Assembly: GCA_035655455.1 (NCBI GenBank)
Contig: DASRUL010000017.1
Span: 1-39,070 of the forward strand
Source of the DNA: JAHFKM01 sp035655455
GTDB lineage: Archaea > Nanobdellota > Nanobdellia > SCGC-AAA011-G17 > GW2011-AR18
DNA: 39,070 nucleotides
Direction of reading: 5' to 3'
Under the pieces are notes generated by a model. That model was not told where the DNA came from. It searched no databases and worked only from the letters and a program-made list of their open reading frames with translations. Shown one piece after another: positions 1-7,017 of the stretch. Each line of letters opens with the position of its first letter. Position 1 is the stretch's first letter. Position numbers and translations under genes: made by a program.

Positions 1-65
1 ATCCGTATCCTCATATCAGAACTCAACACTTTAAACATCTGTTTCCCAAAAGTAAATTCTTCCAT
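1..65 (-). CDS. Start of a winged-helix regulator (partial, runs off the left edge)
   Basis: Reading leftwards from an ATG at 65-63 gives 21 codons before the window ends. The peptide starts MEEFTFGKQMF and continues KVLSSDMRIR. The LSSDxRxR pattern is typical of the first helices of ArsR-like winged-helix transcription regulators, so that is the likely class. Only the N-terminus is visible, so the DNA-binding helix cannot be checked. A TATA-like element at 87-95 (read on the minus strand) lies about 26 bases upstream of the ATG, which fits a leaderless archaeal transcript. The gene is divergent from the SIMPL-domain gene at 165. Confidence 0.55.
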   Translation of the reverse strand, partial: MEEFTFGKQMFKVLSSDMRIR

Positions 66-86
66 AAAGAATCATACTCTGAGAAG

Positions 87-142
87 TTTTTAAAGCTACT
101 TGTTCTAAGGAAAAAACCTCAACATAAAACAACCTATTTAAG
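87..142. promoter_or_regulatory. Divergent TATA boxes between the regulator and the SIMPL gene
   Basis: On the minus strand CTTTAAAAAC (about 86-95) precedes the ATG at 65 by some 26 bases. On the plus strand CTATTTAAG (134-142) precedes the ATG at 165 by about 27 bases. Both spacings match leaderless archaeal promoters. The two promoters share about 100 bases, so a regulator encoded on one side could act on both. Confidence 0.5.
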
Positions 143-164
143 AAAGTTCTATCATTCTAAAAAC

Positions 165-914
165 ATGGAAAAAACAAACATTTTACTGGCAATCCTCGCA
201 TTAGGTCTTGTCGTGACCGCAGGAATTCTCGCCACAACAAGAAACGCTGTAACAGTCCTAGACCCAACCCCTGGCCAAGAGCAACAAGTCATCACTGTCT
301 CCGGAAATGCCATGAAGAGTACGGCTCCAGACACAGCAAAAATCCTGTTCAGAATCGTCACCACAGCAAAGACTGGCGTCGAAGCACAAACAAAAAACAC
401 TGAAGCGTCCAACAGCGTGATCAGGGCATTGAAGGCAAGAGGCCTGACTGAAAAACAAATCGAGACTGTAGAATTCCGCATTCAAAGAATAGAACGATAC
501 GAAGAGGGATGGATCGATCCAGAGCCTGCCTACTTTAAAGCAGCACACATCCTAAAAATCACAACAAAAGAACTCGAAGATGTCGGCGTGCTCTTAGACA
601 CCGGAGTTTCAGCAGGAGCGAACAGCGTAGACACGATCCTCTTTACCCTTTCTGACGAGCGCGAAGAAGAAATCAAACGCGAAGTACTAAAAAATGCTGC
701 TGAGAACGCGAGAGAAAAGGCTGAAAGCCTCGCCTTAGGCCTCGATGTTTCTCTTGGAAAAATAGTAAGCGTCTCAGAACAAAACGTAGGATTCACTCCT
801 GTTTATTACAGCACCGAAGCCTTCAAGGCTCCAAGAGACGGCACTCCAGACATCAGACCTGAAAACGTCCAACTCAGCGCCTCAGTCACTGTAAAATACG
901 AGATTGAAAGATGA
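165..914 (+). CDS. SIMPL (DUF541) domain protein, membrane-anchored
   Basis: 249 residues. An uncleaved hydrophobic segment at about residues 5-25 anchors the protein. From about residue 40 the sequence has the SIMPL/DUF541 pattern: an opening ITVSGNAMKSTAPDTAKI strand, a middle part with the helix EASNSVIRALKARGL, and a closing strand SASVTVKYEIE. Length is normal for the family. The biochemical role of SIMPL proteins is poorly known; bacterial members are periplasmic and oligomeric. The domain here should face outside the membrane. The stop codon overlaps the ATG of the next small gene (ATGA), so the two are probably translated together. Confidence 0.85.
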   Translation: MEKTNILLAILALGLVVTAGILATTRNAVTVLDPTPGQEQQVITVSGNAMKSTAPDTAKILFRIVTTAKTGVEAQTKNTEASNSVIRALKARGLTEKQIETVEFRIQRIERYEEGWIDPEPAYFKAAHILKITTKELEDVGVLLDTGVSAGANSVDTILFTLSDEREEEIKREVLKNAAENAREKAESLALGLDVSLGKIVSVSEQNVGFTPVYYSTEAFKAPRDGTPDIRPENVQLSASVTVKYEIER

Positions 915-1042
915 ACAAAAAACTTTTTTTAATTCTTGGAATCATCCTACTCCTCCTTATCATCCTCTTCATTCTCGCAAACCTTTTCGCATACCAACAT
1001 ATTTGCGGCACAGACCCTTCTGGAATCACCACCTGCACTTGA
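911..1042 (+). CDS. Small single-span membrane protein, 43 residues
   Basis: The ATG at 911 overlaps the TGA of the SIMPL gene as ATGA, a strong sign of translational coupling. The product starts MNKKLFLILG, has one long hydrophobic helix (about residues 5-28) and ends with a short polar tail containing two cysteines (HICGTDPSG...TTCT). I do not recognise a family. The tail probably lies outside, near the SIMPL domain, so a role as a partner or anchor of that protein is a reasonable guess. Short enough to be missed by most gene callers. Confidence 0.6.
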   Translation: MNKKLFLILGIILLLLIILFILANLFAYQHICGTDPSGITTCT

Positions 1043-1071
1043 ACTTCTGCAAGGCCTAGCTAAAAGAAATG

Positions 1072-1165
1072 TTTATATACAAACAAATCCAAAAGAAATA
1101 AATATGATAAAAAAGGTGGTCGCTCACGCTGTTTCTACTATCCTCCTCAAAAAGGAGGAAGAACC
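1072..1165 (+). promoter_or_regulatory. TATA box and self-paired ribosome binding site ahead of the PAS regulator
   Basis: TTTATATA at about 1072-1079 places transcription start near 1100, just before the ATG at 1104. The Shine-Dalgarno AAGGAGG (1152-1158) sits 7 bases before the TTG at 1166. It is perfectly complementary to TCCTCCT at 1141-1147, with AGGAGGA at 1153-1159 and a 5-base loop between. The ribosome binding site can therefore be locked in a hairpin lying inside the short leader reading frame. Confidence 0.55.
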
Positions 1166-1169
1166 TTGA
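1104..1169 (+). CDS. Putative 21-residue leader peptide
   Basis: A short frame starts at an ATG only about 25 bases after the TATA box, the right place for leaderless translation. It encodes a basic-to-acidic peptide (MIKKVVAHAVSTILLKKEEE plus a final P). It ends TGA at 1167-1169, overlapping the TTG start of the PAS gene as TTGA. Ribosomes translating it would melt the 1141-1159 hairpin and free the downstream Shine-Dalgarno. I infer a coupling or attenuation role from geometry alone; no homology is known to me. Confidence 0.4.
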   Translation: MIKKVVAHAVSTILLKKEEEP

Positions 1170-1831
1170 TCAACGCAGAAGCAATTCTCAACATCATCCA
1201 AAACCTGAACGAGGCCTTGATCGCGCTCGACTTCAAAGGCAACGTCCGCTTCTGGAACAAAGGCGCTGAAACCCTCTTCGGTTACACCCAAGAAGAAGCC
1301 CTTGGAAAACCACTCCCCTTTATCTCACGCGACTCCTTTTTCGAACTCGAAACAGCATTTGAAAAAACACAACTCGAAAAAAGCTACACCTTTAAAACAC
1401 AAAAGTACGCGAAAGACGGAACACCACTCGACCTTGTTGCCACCACCTCGCCATGGCGCGAACACGACAAAATCATCGGCATGAGCGCAGTCTTCGTTGA
1501 TCTCAACAAAGTCAAGAGGGCAACCTTCATCCCCTACAACCTCATGCCCTTCCTCAGAGACTCAAAACGAACCTTCGGAGAACTCAGAGATATCATCATG
1601 GTAACACTCTCCAAAGGAAAAATGACCATCAACCATATCGCAAACGAATCGGGAGTAAACTGGCGAACCGTAGAAAAACACCTCACCTACCTTATTGGCA
1701 AGAGGATGGTGGAAGAACTGTTCAGCTCTGAATACATCAGAATCTTCGAGCTGACAGACCAAGGAAGAGTCTACGTCGAACAAGTAAAACAACGCGAGCT
1801 CGCAAAAATCGTCAAAAAAGATGAAGCATGA
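1166..1831 (+). CDS. PAS-domain transcriptional regulator with C-terminal winged helix
   Basis: 221 residues. Residues of about 5-118 form a PAS fold (NLNEALIALDFKGNVRFWNK, then GAETLFGYTQEEALGKPL and a terminal GMSAVFVDLN strand), a sensor for a small ligand, redox state or light. Residues of about 130-210 form a winged helix (INHIANESGVNWRTVEKHLTYL is the helix-turn-helix). Start TTG at 1166 was chosen for its strong Shine-Dalgarno (AAGGAGG, spacing 7). The stop overlaps the ATG of the glycosyltransferase gene (ATGA), so regulator and enzyme are co-translated. It most likely controls its own operon. The ligand cannot be deduced. Confidence 0.85.
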   Translation: MINAEAILNIIQNLNEALIALDFKGNVRFWNKGAETLFGYTQEEALGKPLPFISRDSFFELETAFEKTQLEKSYTFKTQKYAKDGTPLDLVATTSPWREHDKIIGMSAVFVDLNKVKRATFIPYNLMPFLRDSKRTFGELRDIIMVTLSKGKMTINHIANESGVNWRTVEKHLTYLIGKRMVEELFSSEYIRIFELTDQGRVYVEQVKQRELAKIVKKDEA

Positions 1832-3021
1832 ACATCCTCATGATCGGCTGGGAATATCCTCCCTACAAATCAGGAGGACTTGGAACAGCATGCTCCACCC
1901 TCACCAACGGCCTCGCCTCTCACAACATAAAAGTTACGTTTGTGCTGCCAGTCAGCCCTCCTGAAACTCCAGACTTCTTAAAAATTCTCGGAACAGACAC
2001 TCTCAAGAATATCAAGATCACCCCTATCCCAGCGCTTCTCTCCCCCTATACCACTCTTCTCCATTATGATGAGCAACACGCAGCCATTTCAGAAAACAAC
2101 ACTCCCTACAGCCAAGACCTTTTCTCTGAAGTGTACCGCTTCACCCTCGCAGTAGAAAGGCTCGCAACCAACGAAGACTTTGACCTTATCCACGCCCATG
2201 ACTGGATGACCTTTCAAGCAGGAATTAACCTCAAAAAAGCCACAAAAAAACCACTCATCCTCCAAGTGCACGCCACAGAATTCGACAGAACAGTCAACAG
2301 CCCCAACCCCACTATCGTAGCAATTGAACGCGAAGGACTCCTCGCAGCAGACCTCATCCTCGCAAACAGCAAATACACCAAGCGGATCATCCTCAAACAC
2401 TATCCTGTAGACGAGAAAAAAATACGCGTCGTCTACCTCGGAACAGAACAGAAAAAAGAACGGCCAAGACACGTCAAGAGAGAGAAAAAAGTCTTGTTCG
2501 TCGGAAGATTCACCCAACAAAAAGGCCCAGAACGCTTCCTCGAAATCGCACAACGCGTCAACAGCCTCGAGCCAGACACCACCTTCGTCATGGCAGGACA
2601 AGGCGAACTCCTTCCACACCTCATGTTCCTCACAGAAAAATTCGGACTAACAAAGAACGTCACCTTCCCAGGATTCCTCACAGGAGAGGCACTCGAAACC
2701 ATGTTCGCATCAGCAGCATGCTGCGTCATGCCCTCAGCAGCAGAACCCTTCGGCCTGGTCGCACTCGAAGCACTCAGCAAAAAAACGCCAGTCATCATCT
2801 CAACAAACGCAGGCGTCACAGAAGTCGTAAAGAGCTGCCTCACCGCAGACTACGAAGACATAGACAGAATGACCACCCTAATCCTCACTCTTTTAAGAGA
2901 CAAGGCCCTCCAGGAAAAACTCGGAGAACGCGGCCAGAGAGAAGTCAAACACCTCAACGTTGAAACCTACACTCAAGGAGTACTCAACGCATACGCTGAA
3001 GTGACCAAGAAGACTGTTTAA
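1828..3021 (+). CDS. GT-B glycosyltransferase (family 4, glycogen-synthase-like N-terminus)
   Basis: 397 residues, a full two-domain GT-B enzyme. The N-terminal half opens MNILMIGWEYPPYKSGGLG, where the KSGGLG loop is typical of GT4/GT5 nucleotide-sugar enzymes, and has HAHDWMTFQAG at about residues 123-133. The C-terminal half has VGRFTQQKGPERFLEIA and the E-x7-E donor-binding motif EPFGLVALEAL. It transfers a sugar from a nucleotide or ADP donor; the acceptor is unknown (storage polysaccharide or cell-surface glycan). The ATGA overlap ties it to the PAS regulator. A promoter with a palindrome separates it from the next gene. Confidence 0.85.
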   Translation: MNILMIGWEYPPYKSGGLGTACSTLTNGLASHNIKVTFVLPVSPPETPDFLKILGTDTLKNIKITPIPALLSPYTTLLHYDEQHAAISENNTPYSQDLFSEVYRFTLAVERLATNEDFDLIHAHDWMTFQAGINLKKATKKPLILQVHATEFDRTVNSPNPTIVAIEREGLLAADLILANSKYTKRIILKHYPVDEKKIRVVYLGTEQKKERPRHVKREKKVLFVGRFTQQKGPERFLEIAQRVNSLEPDTTFVMAGQGELLPHLMFLTEKFGLTKNVTFPGFLTGEALETMFASAACCVMPSAAEPFGLVALEALSKKTPVIISTNAGVTEVVKSCLTADYEDIDRMTTLILTLLRDKALQEKLGERGQREVKHLNVETYTQGVLNAYAEVTKKTV

Positions 3022-3038
3022 AAAAAATCAGAGGTAGC

Positions 3039-3061
3039 TTTATAAAGAAGCACTGCCAGTG
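3039..3061 (+). promoter_or_regulatory. TATA box with an adjacent perfect palindrome
   Basis: TTTATAAAG at 3039-3047 is followed at 3051-3061 by the perfect 5-1-5 palindrome CACTGCCAGTG. The palindrome ends 9 bases before the ATG at 3071 and would cover the region just before transcription start. That is a normal place for a repressor operator in archaea. The function is inferred from position only. Confidence 0.4.
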
Positions 3062-3070
3062 CAAAGAAAA

Positions 3071-3769
3071 ATGGGCGCGAAGAACTTGCTGGCAGACGTA
3101 GACAACCAGCACCGATTCTGGCTGGAAGGAAGGCCCCTCAAAAATCTTGAAGAACTCACTAGCACACTCAGATCTTTAGATCCAGTCACCTTCTCAAGAT
3201 ATGTCAACGCAACAAAAAACGACGTGTACAACTGGGTGAGGGACATCCACAACCACAAGGAACTCGCAGCAGAACTTGTCGACTGCACCACGCGAGAAAC
3301 AACAATCGCATGCCTCCAAAAATGGCTCACAAAAACAAGACAGCATCGGGCACAACAAGACTTCATCGAACGCGTTGTCAAAGCAAAAATCCGAGAACTC
3401 AACCAAAATCCTGCTGCACCCGACCTCTTTGAAAAAGCAAGACTTCAAGACCCCCTCTTCGCATTCGGGAAACACGTCCAACGAAGCCACCCAAAAAACA
3501 TCCCAAATACTGTCACAGTCCCAAGGCTCTGGGAGCTGAAACAGGTTCAGAAAATAGAAAAAAAATCCTGGCAAAAAACGCAGCCAACAATCAAACAAGC
3601 AAAACTCACAGAACTTCTCCCAACAAAAGAAGAAACACCCCTCGTCAAAAACGTCCAGATCAAAGAACATGATCCACTGACAACCTTCGTACGCTCAAAA
3701 AAAGCAACAGCGCTCGACAGCCGCAACATCGTAGAAAAACTCCGAGAGGTGTACACCTTTGAAATCTAA
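3071..3769 (+). CDS. DUF5752-like protein of unknown function
   Basis: 232 residues from the ATG at 3071. A GTG at 3059 is in frame but lies too close to the TATA box, so the leaderless ATG is preferred. Residues of about 10-90 show a pattern I associate with DUF5752-type proteins: an FxLxGRPLKNLEELTSTLRSL segment, then VTFSRYVNATKNDVYNWVRD, then LAAELVDCTTRE. The C-terminal half is basic, rich in Lys and Gln and probably extended. In archaea such proteins can be found near GT4 glycosyltransferases, as here, so a link to glycan metabolism is possible. Its end overlaps the MinD-like gene by 11 bases. Confidence 0.6.
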   Translation: MGAKNLLADVDNQHRFWLEGRPLKNLEELTSTLRSLDPVTFSRYVNATKNDVYNWVRDIHNHKELAAELVDCTTRETTIACLQKWLTKTRQHRAQQDFIERVVKAKIRELNQNPAAPDLFEKARLQDPLFAFGKHVQRSHPKNIPNTVTVPRLWELKQVQKIEKKSWQKTQPTIKQAKLTELLPTKEETPLVKNVQIKEHDPLTTFVRSKKATALDSRNIVEKLREVYTFEI

Positions 3770-4577
3770 GAACGGAAGAATCATCGGCATCGTCTCCATC
3801 AAAGGAGGCGTAGGAAAAACCACAGCAGTGGTTAACCTCGCAGCAGCACTCAGCAGAGACTGCGGGAAAAAAACAATAGTCGTAGACGCGAACTTCTCCT
3901 CCCCCAACCTCGGCCTCCATCTCGGCATGGTCAATCAAGGCGCAAACCTTCATACCGTGCTGAATGATGAAATACTCGTCCATGACAGCATTTACGAACA
4001 CGAGTTTGGCTTTGACGTGCTCCCAGCATCACTCAAAAACGAGAAGGTCAACCCCTCAAAACTCAAGAACAAAATCAGCGGGTTGTCCAGATACTATGAC
4101 TTTGTTCTCGTAGACTCCTCCCCAAGTCTCAACGATGAGTTACTCGCAACCATCACCACCGCAGACGAACTTCTCATCGTGACCACACCTGACTGGCCAA
4201 CGCTCAGCACCACCCTCAGATCAGTCAAACTCGCAAAAGAAAGAGGCGTTCCAGTTCTCGGCTTACTTCTCAACCACTTCAACAACAAGACCTACGAAAC
4301 AACAGTCGAAGAGATAGAAAAAGCGACCAAAGTTCCAGTCATCGCAGTCATCCCAGACGATCAAAAAATCCTTGAAGCACTCGCAGCAGTCAAACCCATT
4401 ACTCTCTACTCTCCACACAACAAAACCTCCCTAGAATTCAGAAAACTCGCAGCAGCACTCGCAGGCACCACCTTCAAAGAACCAACCTTCCTCCAACGCG
4501 CAGCAAGCCTTCTCAAAGAAGACTTGCAAAATTTCAAACATCACGACTTTTCAAAGGGGTTAACTTATTATAGATAA
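3759..4577 (+). CDS. MinD/ParA-family ATPase
   Basis: 272 residues. The deviant Walker A motif KGGVGKTT is at residues 15-22, followed by VVDANFSSPNLGLHLG (switch I region) and DFVLVDSSPSL (Walker B). These ATPases dimerise on ATP and position or partition cellular structures at the membrane or nucleoid. The tail (FLQRAASLLKEDLQNF) could form an amphipathic helix like the membrane-targeting helix of MinD. The start TTG at 3759 was chosen because GAGGTG lies 7 bases upstream and the gene overlaps its predecessor by 11 bases. No MinE or ParB partner is seen nearby. Confidence 0.85.
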   Translation: MKSKNGRIIGIVSIKGGVGKTTAVVNLAAALSRDCGKKTIVVDANFSSPNLGLHLGMVNQGANLHTVLNDEILVHDSIYEHEFGFDVLPASLKNEKVNPSKLKNKISGLSRYYDFVLVDSSPSLNDELLATITTADELLIVTTPDWPTLSTTLRSVKLAKERGVPVLGLLLNHFNNKTYETTVEEIEKATKVPVIAVIPDDQKILEALAAVKPITLYSPHNKTSLEFRKLAAALAGTTFKEPTFLQRAASLLKEDLQNFKHHDFSKGLTYYR

Positions 4578-4627
4578 TTTAATTAATGATTATAAACTTG
4601 TTTATAATATGTTTTTAGGTGAAGGTC

Positions 4628-4972
4628 ATGGACTATAAAATGGCGATATTAATCCGCAGCGACTTAGCACTTCCCAAGGGAAAAGCGTGCAGCCAGGCAG
4701 CACACGCAGCAGTAGAAGCAGTCTTACTTTCAGACAAAGACACTGTTAAAAAATGGAGAAAGGCGGGAATGGAAAAAATCATCTTAAAAGTAAAAGACCT
4801 AAAAGAATTATTAGCCTACAACCAACAAGCGAAAGATCAAGGCTTAGTTACCGCTGTCATCACCGACGCCGGAAGGACCACCGTTGAACCTGGAACAACA
4901 ACTTGCGTCGCTCTCGGTCCAGATGAAGAAGAAAAAATTGATCATATTGTCAAGGAACTCAAACTCCTCTAG
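4628..4972 (+). CDS. pth2: Peptidyl-tRNA hydrolase, archaeal type (Pth2)
   Basis: 114 residues from the ATG at 4628. AGGTGAAG lies just upstream and TTTATAAT at about 4600 supplies the TATA box; a GTG at 4619 is less likely. Pth2 releases the peptide from prematurely dissociated peptidyl-tRNA, recycling tRNA. Conserved features are MAILIRSDLALPKGKACSQ followed by AAHAAV, VTDAGRTTVEPGTTTCVALGP (read here as AVITDAGRTTVEPGTTT) and the closing acidic helix. The length is standard for the family. It stands between the MinD-like gene and secG with its own promoter. Confidence 0.95.
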   Translation: MDYKMAILIRSDLALPKGKACSQAAHAAVEAVLLSDKDTVKKWRKAGMEKIILKVKDLKELLAYNQQAKDQGLVTAVITDAGRTTVEPGTTTCVALGPDEEEKIDHIVKELKLL

Positions 4973-5007
4973 CAACCTTTTTATAGCACGTCCTCTTTCC
5001 TTCTCTC

Positions 5008-5160
5008 ATGTCAGACAAAATCAGAATGCCAGCCTCAGGCGGAGGTCTTGTCAGCTACGCTGAAGACTCAAAATCAAAGATACACATACCCCCTTTAGCA
5101 GTCATCATCATGATTGTGGTTGTGACATTAGTAGAACTCTACTTTTACAAATTCACGTAA
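5008..5160 (+). CDS. secG: Preprotein translocase subunit SecG / Sec61-beta
   Basis: 50 residues, MSDKIRMPASGGGLVSYAED at the N-terminus, then a short linker and one membrane helix (PPLAVIIMIVVVTLVELYFY). The MPxSGGGLxxY signature followed by one tail-anchored helix is diagnostic of archaeal Sec61-beta. It is the small subunit of the SecYEG channel. TTTTTATAG at about 4977-4985 gives a leaderless promoter. The last 16 bases overlap, tail to tail, with the convergent gene that ends at 5145. Confidence 0.93.
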   Translation: MSDKIRMPASGGGLVSYAEDSKSKIHIPPLAVIIMIVVVTLVELYFYKFT

Positions 5161-5558
5161 GAATTTTCCTTCTTCCTGAAAATAACCTCTTGCATCGTCA
5201 ACAATTGTCCATAGGCTTTCATGTATTCATGGGCGTTTCTCACACCCTTCACCCCATCCAGCTTTTGATCAAGCCTAAAAAACCCCTTTGGCGCAACCTC
5301 CAACACTTCCTCATCATTCCTAATATTCACAAGAGAAATTCCTCCAAGCACAGGATGATCATCGTCATCAGCCTCTCTTTTCTGCTCCTTAATCCACTTC
5401 AATAATTTCATCGTCAAGGCAGCATACTCCTCGTCAAGGCTGACCTCTTTTGTCAACGGAGCGTCACCAACAAAACTCACCTTCAACAAAGCCGTGCGCT
5501 TCTTTGAGTTCACATTCACCGCGCGAATCTCCGCAATCTCCAAAACCTTCACTTTCAT
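5145..5558 (-). CDS. Conserved-looking hypothetical protein, 137 residues
   Basis: I do not recognise the family. It is a soluble, acidic protein with an opening beta-rich stretch (MKVKVLEIAEIRAVNVNSKK, TALLKVSFVG), a helix ALTMKLLKWIKEQ, an Asp-rich turn (EADDDDHP) and a C-terminal helix YMKAYGQLLTMQEVIFRKK. No signal peptide or membrane segment is visible. It has a TATA-like TTTAAATAAA about 20-25 bases upstream on the minus strand, so it is probably leaderless and monocistronic. RNase P RNA ends just upstream of that promoter. Confidence 0.75.
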   Translation of the reverse strand: MKVKVLEIAEIRAVNVNSKKRTALLKVSFVGDAPLTKEVSLDEEYAALTMKLLKWIKEQKREADDDDHPVLGGISLVNIRNDEEVLEVAPKGFFRLDQKLDGVKGVRNAHEYMKAYGQLLTMQEVIFRKKENSYVNL

Positions 5559-5604
5559 TAAACAAAAACGCCTCTGAGGATTTATTTAAACATTCCTAAA
5601 AAAA

Positions 5605-5972
5605 AGTCGGTGGAGCATAAGCCGCCTTTTGTCAAACCCAAACCTAACCAAGAGTTAAGCGATGGTTTGCCTTAACATCCTACTCAGCGTCCTTCAAGAC
5701 TTGCACAGGCCAGGTCTTTCGTTTCACCGATTCCTTGCTCTCCTCACGCTCAGCCGGTTAGCTCTGCACCAGTCGCCCGGCGCATTCACAAGCATCCTCG
5801 CTGGAACAAGGGCGTGTCGTTTCTGTAAAGAGCACTTCCATTTCTGGAACTCTTCTCAAGTGGCCTTCGTTGCCCAACCATCTTCTCTGATTGAGCGGAC
5901 ATGACGTCCTTTGTGGGCGGACTTTCCTCACAGCCATAACGGCGCGTTGGTTAAGCGCTCCACCTACACCCC
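5605..5972 (-). ncRNA. rnpB: RNase P RNA
   Basis: The minus strand holds the universally conserved GAGGAAAGTCCGCCC block (CR-I, which forms the P4 helix), an ACAGAAA element further on, and long paired stems. The two ends pair as helix P1: GGTGGAGC near the 5' end (about 5958-5965) with GCTCCACC near the 3' end (5608-5615). TTTATAA on the minus strand at about 5991-5998 sits some 25 bases before the predicted 5' end, and a T-run follows the 3' end near 5605. The RNA is about 368 nt and is the catalytic subunit that matures tRNA 5' ends. Open frames across this stretch are chance. Exact ends are uncertain by a few bases. Confidence 0.95.
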
Positions 5973-6002
5973 TTAAGAAAGGTAGAAAGCTTATAAAACT
6001 TT

Positions 6003-6455
6003 TCACTCATGTTTTGAAACGTCCAACATTACGGGATTCACCATCCTTTCAAGCTCTTTCACATGAATCTTCAGCAGGCTGTTTGTCGTTCCTCCACCAG
6101 CGTAGACCTCTCCTTTGATATGAGCATCGAGAATAAAGAGCGCCTGGAATCCCAAAGGCGGTACTGCTCCAGCTTCGTAGCCTGTTCTTTTAAAAACCTC
6201 TTCAGGCGGCGCGATCCGCACACGTTTCAGCCCGAGTTCAGCGCAGATTTTTGAAAGGTCAACCCTTTTGTTTCCAGGAATGATCGCTGCAAGGGTTCTC
6301 TTCTGATCGTCAATAAGAATAACTGTTTTCACAATCGAAGAAAGAGGAACATTCAGAAGCGCAGCAGCGTCAGCGCATGTTCTTGTCGATTGATCAAAGC
6401 AGAGTATTTCAGCCTTGACGCTGTGCTGTTCAAGATAAGAAGAGAGAATATTCAT
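6003..6455 (-). CDS. YbaK/ProX-type aminoacyl-tRNA deacylase
   Basis: 150 residues, the normal size for a single-domain YbaK/EbsC protein. These trans-editing enzymes hydrolyse mischarged tRNA such as Cys-tRNA(Pro) or Ala-tRNA(Pro). Recognisable parts are the N-terminal SYLEQHSVKAEILCFDQSTR, the core lysine motif SSIVKTVILID, the AAIIPGNKRVDLSKI strand-helix, and the glycine-rich GEVYAGGGTTNSLLKI near the end. The gene overlaps the upstream gene by ATGA, so it is co-transcribed from the promoter near 6990. Which mischarged tRNA it edits cannot be told from sequence. Confidence 0.88.
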   Translation of the reverse strand: MNILSSYLEQHSVKAEILCFDQSTRTCADAAALLNVPLSSIVKTVILIDDQKRTLAAIIPGNKRVDLSKICAELGLKRVRIAPPEEVFKRTGYEAGAVPPLGFQALFILDAHIKGEVYAGGGTTNSLLKIHVKELERMVNPVMLDVSKHE

Positions 6456-6964
6456 GATGTCATTGCTGGCTGTGAAAGAATCCTCCTTTCAAGAGCCGCT
6501 GGAAGGTTGTAAGGATGAGGAGGAACAACGTAGAGTTCAATTTCTTTTGGAGTAATACTATACTCAACCTTCCCATCATCATAATTTGGCCTCCAAAGAC
6601 GCTGAGGAATCCTAACAATCTGAGAATGATAATGAGGAAGAATATGACACAAGCCAAGAGGATCGTCTTCTGCTAGCGAAGGAAGCCTGACAAGAAGCAC
6701 AGAACTTCCTAACCTATAAAGAACCCCTCTTGAACTTCTCTCCTGCTGACCATTTTCTAACGGAGGACAAAAAGCCTCATAAGCAGGCACGTTTTCATCT
6801 GAAGAAAGGAACAAGATTCGTATAGGATCATCCATTCTCCTTACGCTTGTTGCGTCGTGCTCTGCTCGCTCGAGAAGAAAGGGCAGATCCTTTTTGAGCC
6901 GGATATCACAAAGAACTTTCGGAAAATCCAATATTGGCGGACCTACCTGCTCAACCCAATACAT
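6452..6964 (-). CDS. Hypothetical protein, 170 residues, upstream partner of the deacylase
   Basis: I do not recognise the family. The product is soluble and mostly beta, with a histidine-rich stretch in its second half (LCHILPHYHSQIVRIPQRLW). It opens MYWVEQVGPPILDFPKVLCD. TATAAATA on the minus strand (about 6987-6994) lies some 25 bases before the ATG. Its stop overlaps the ATG of the YbaK-type gene (ATGA), so both should be made in fixed ratio, which hints at a role in tRNA quality control or cysteine/proline metabolism. Confidence 0.7.
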   Translation of the reverse strand: MYWVEQVGPPILDFPKVLCDIRLKKDLPFLLERAEHDATSVRRMDDPIRILFLSSDENVPAYEAFCPPLENGQQERSSRGVLYRLGSSVLLVRLPSLAEDDPLGLCHILPHYHSQIVRIPQRLWRPNYDDGKVEYSITPKEIELYVVPPHPYNLPAALERRILSQPAMTS

Positions 6965-7017
6965 AGCTTTGGAGCCTGCAATGTGGTATTTATACTTTTT
7001 TATTCAGAAATGAGACT

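Noticed and set aside
1137..1166. A possible BHB intron joining the 21-codon leader to the PAS gene (TTCT/AGAA next to TCCTCCT/AGGAGGA)
   Set aside because: The 5' bulge would be 4 bases, not 3, there is no outer helix, and the Shine-Dalgarno plus TTG already explain the start. It remains a weak alternative.
5662..6006. Open frames across the RNase P RNA
   Set aside because: They overlap conserved RNA blocks and paired stems and match no protein pattern.
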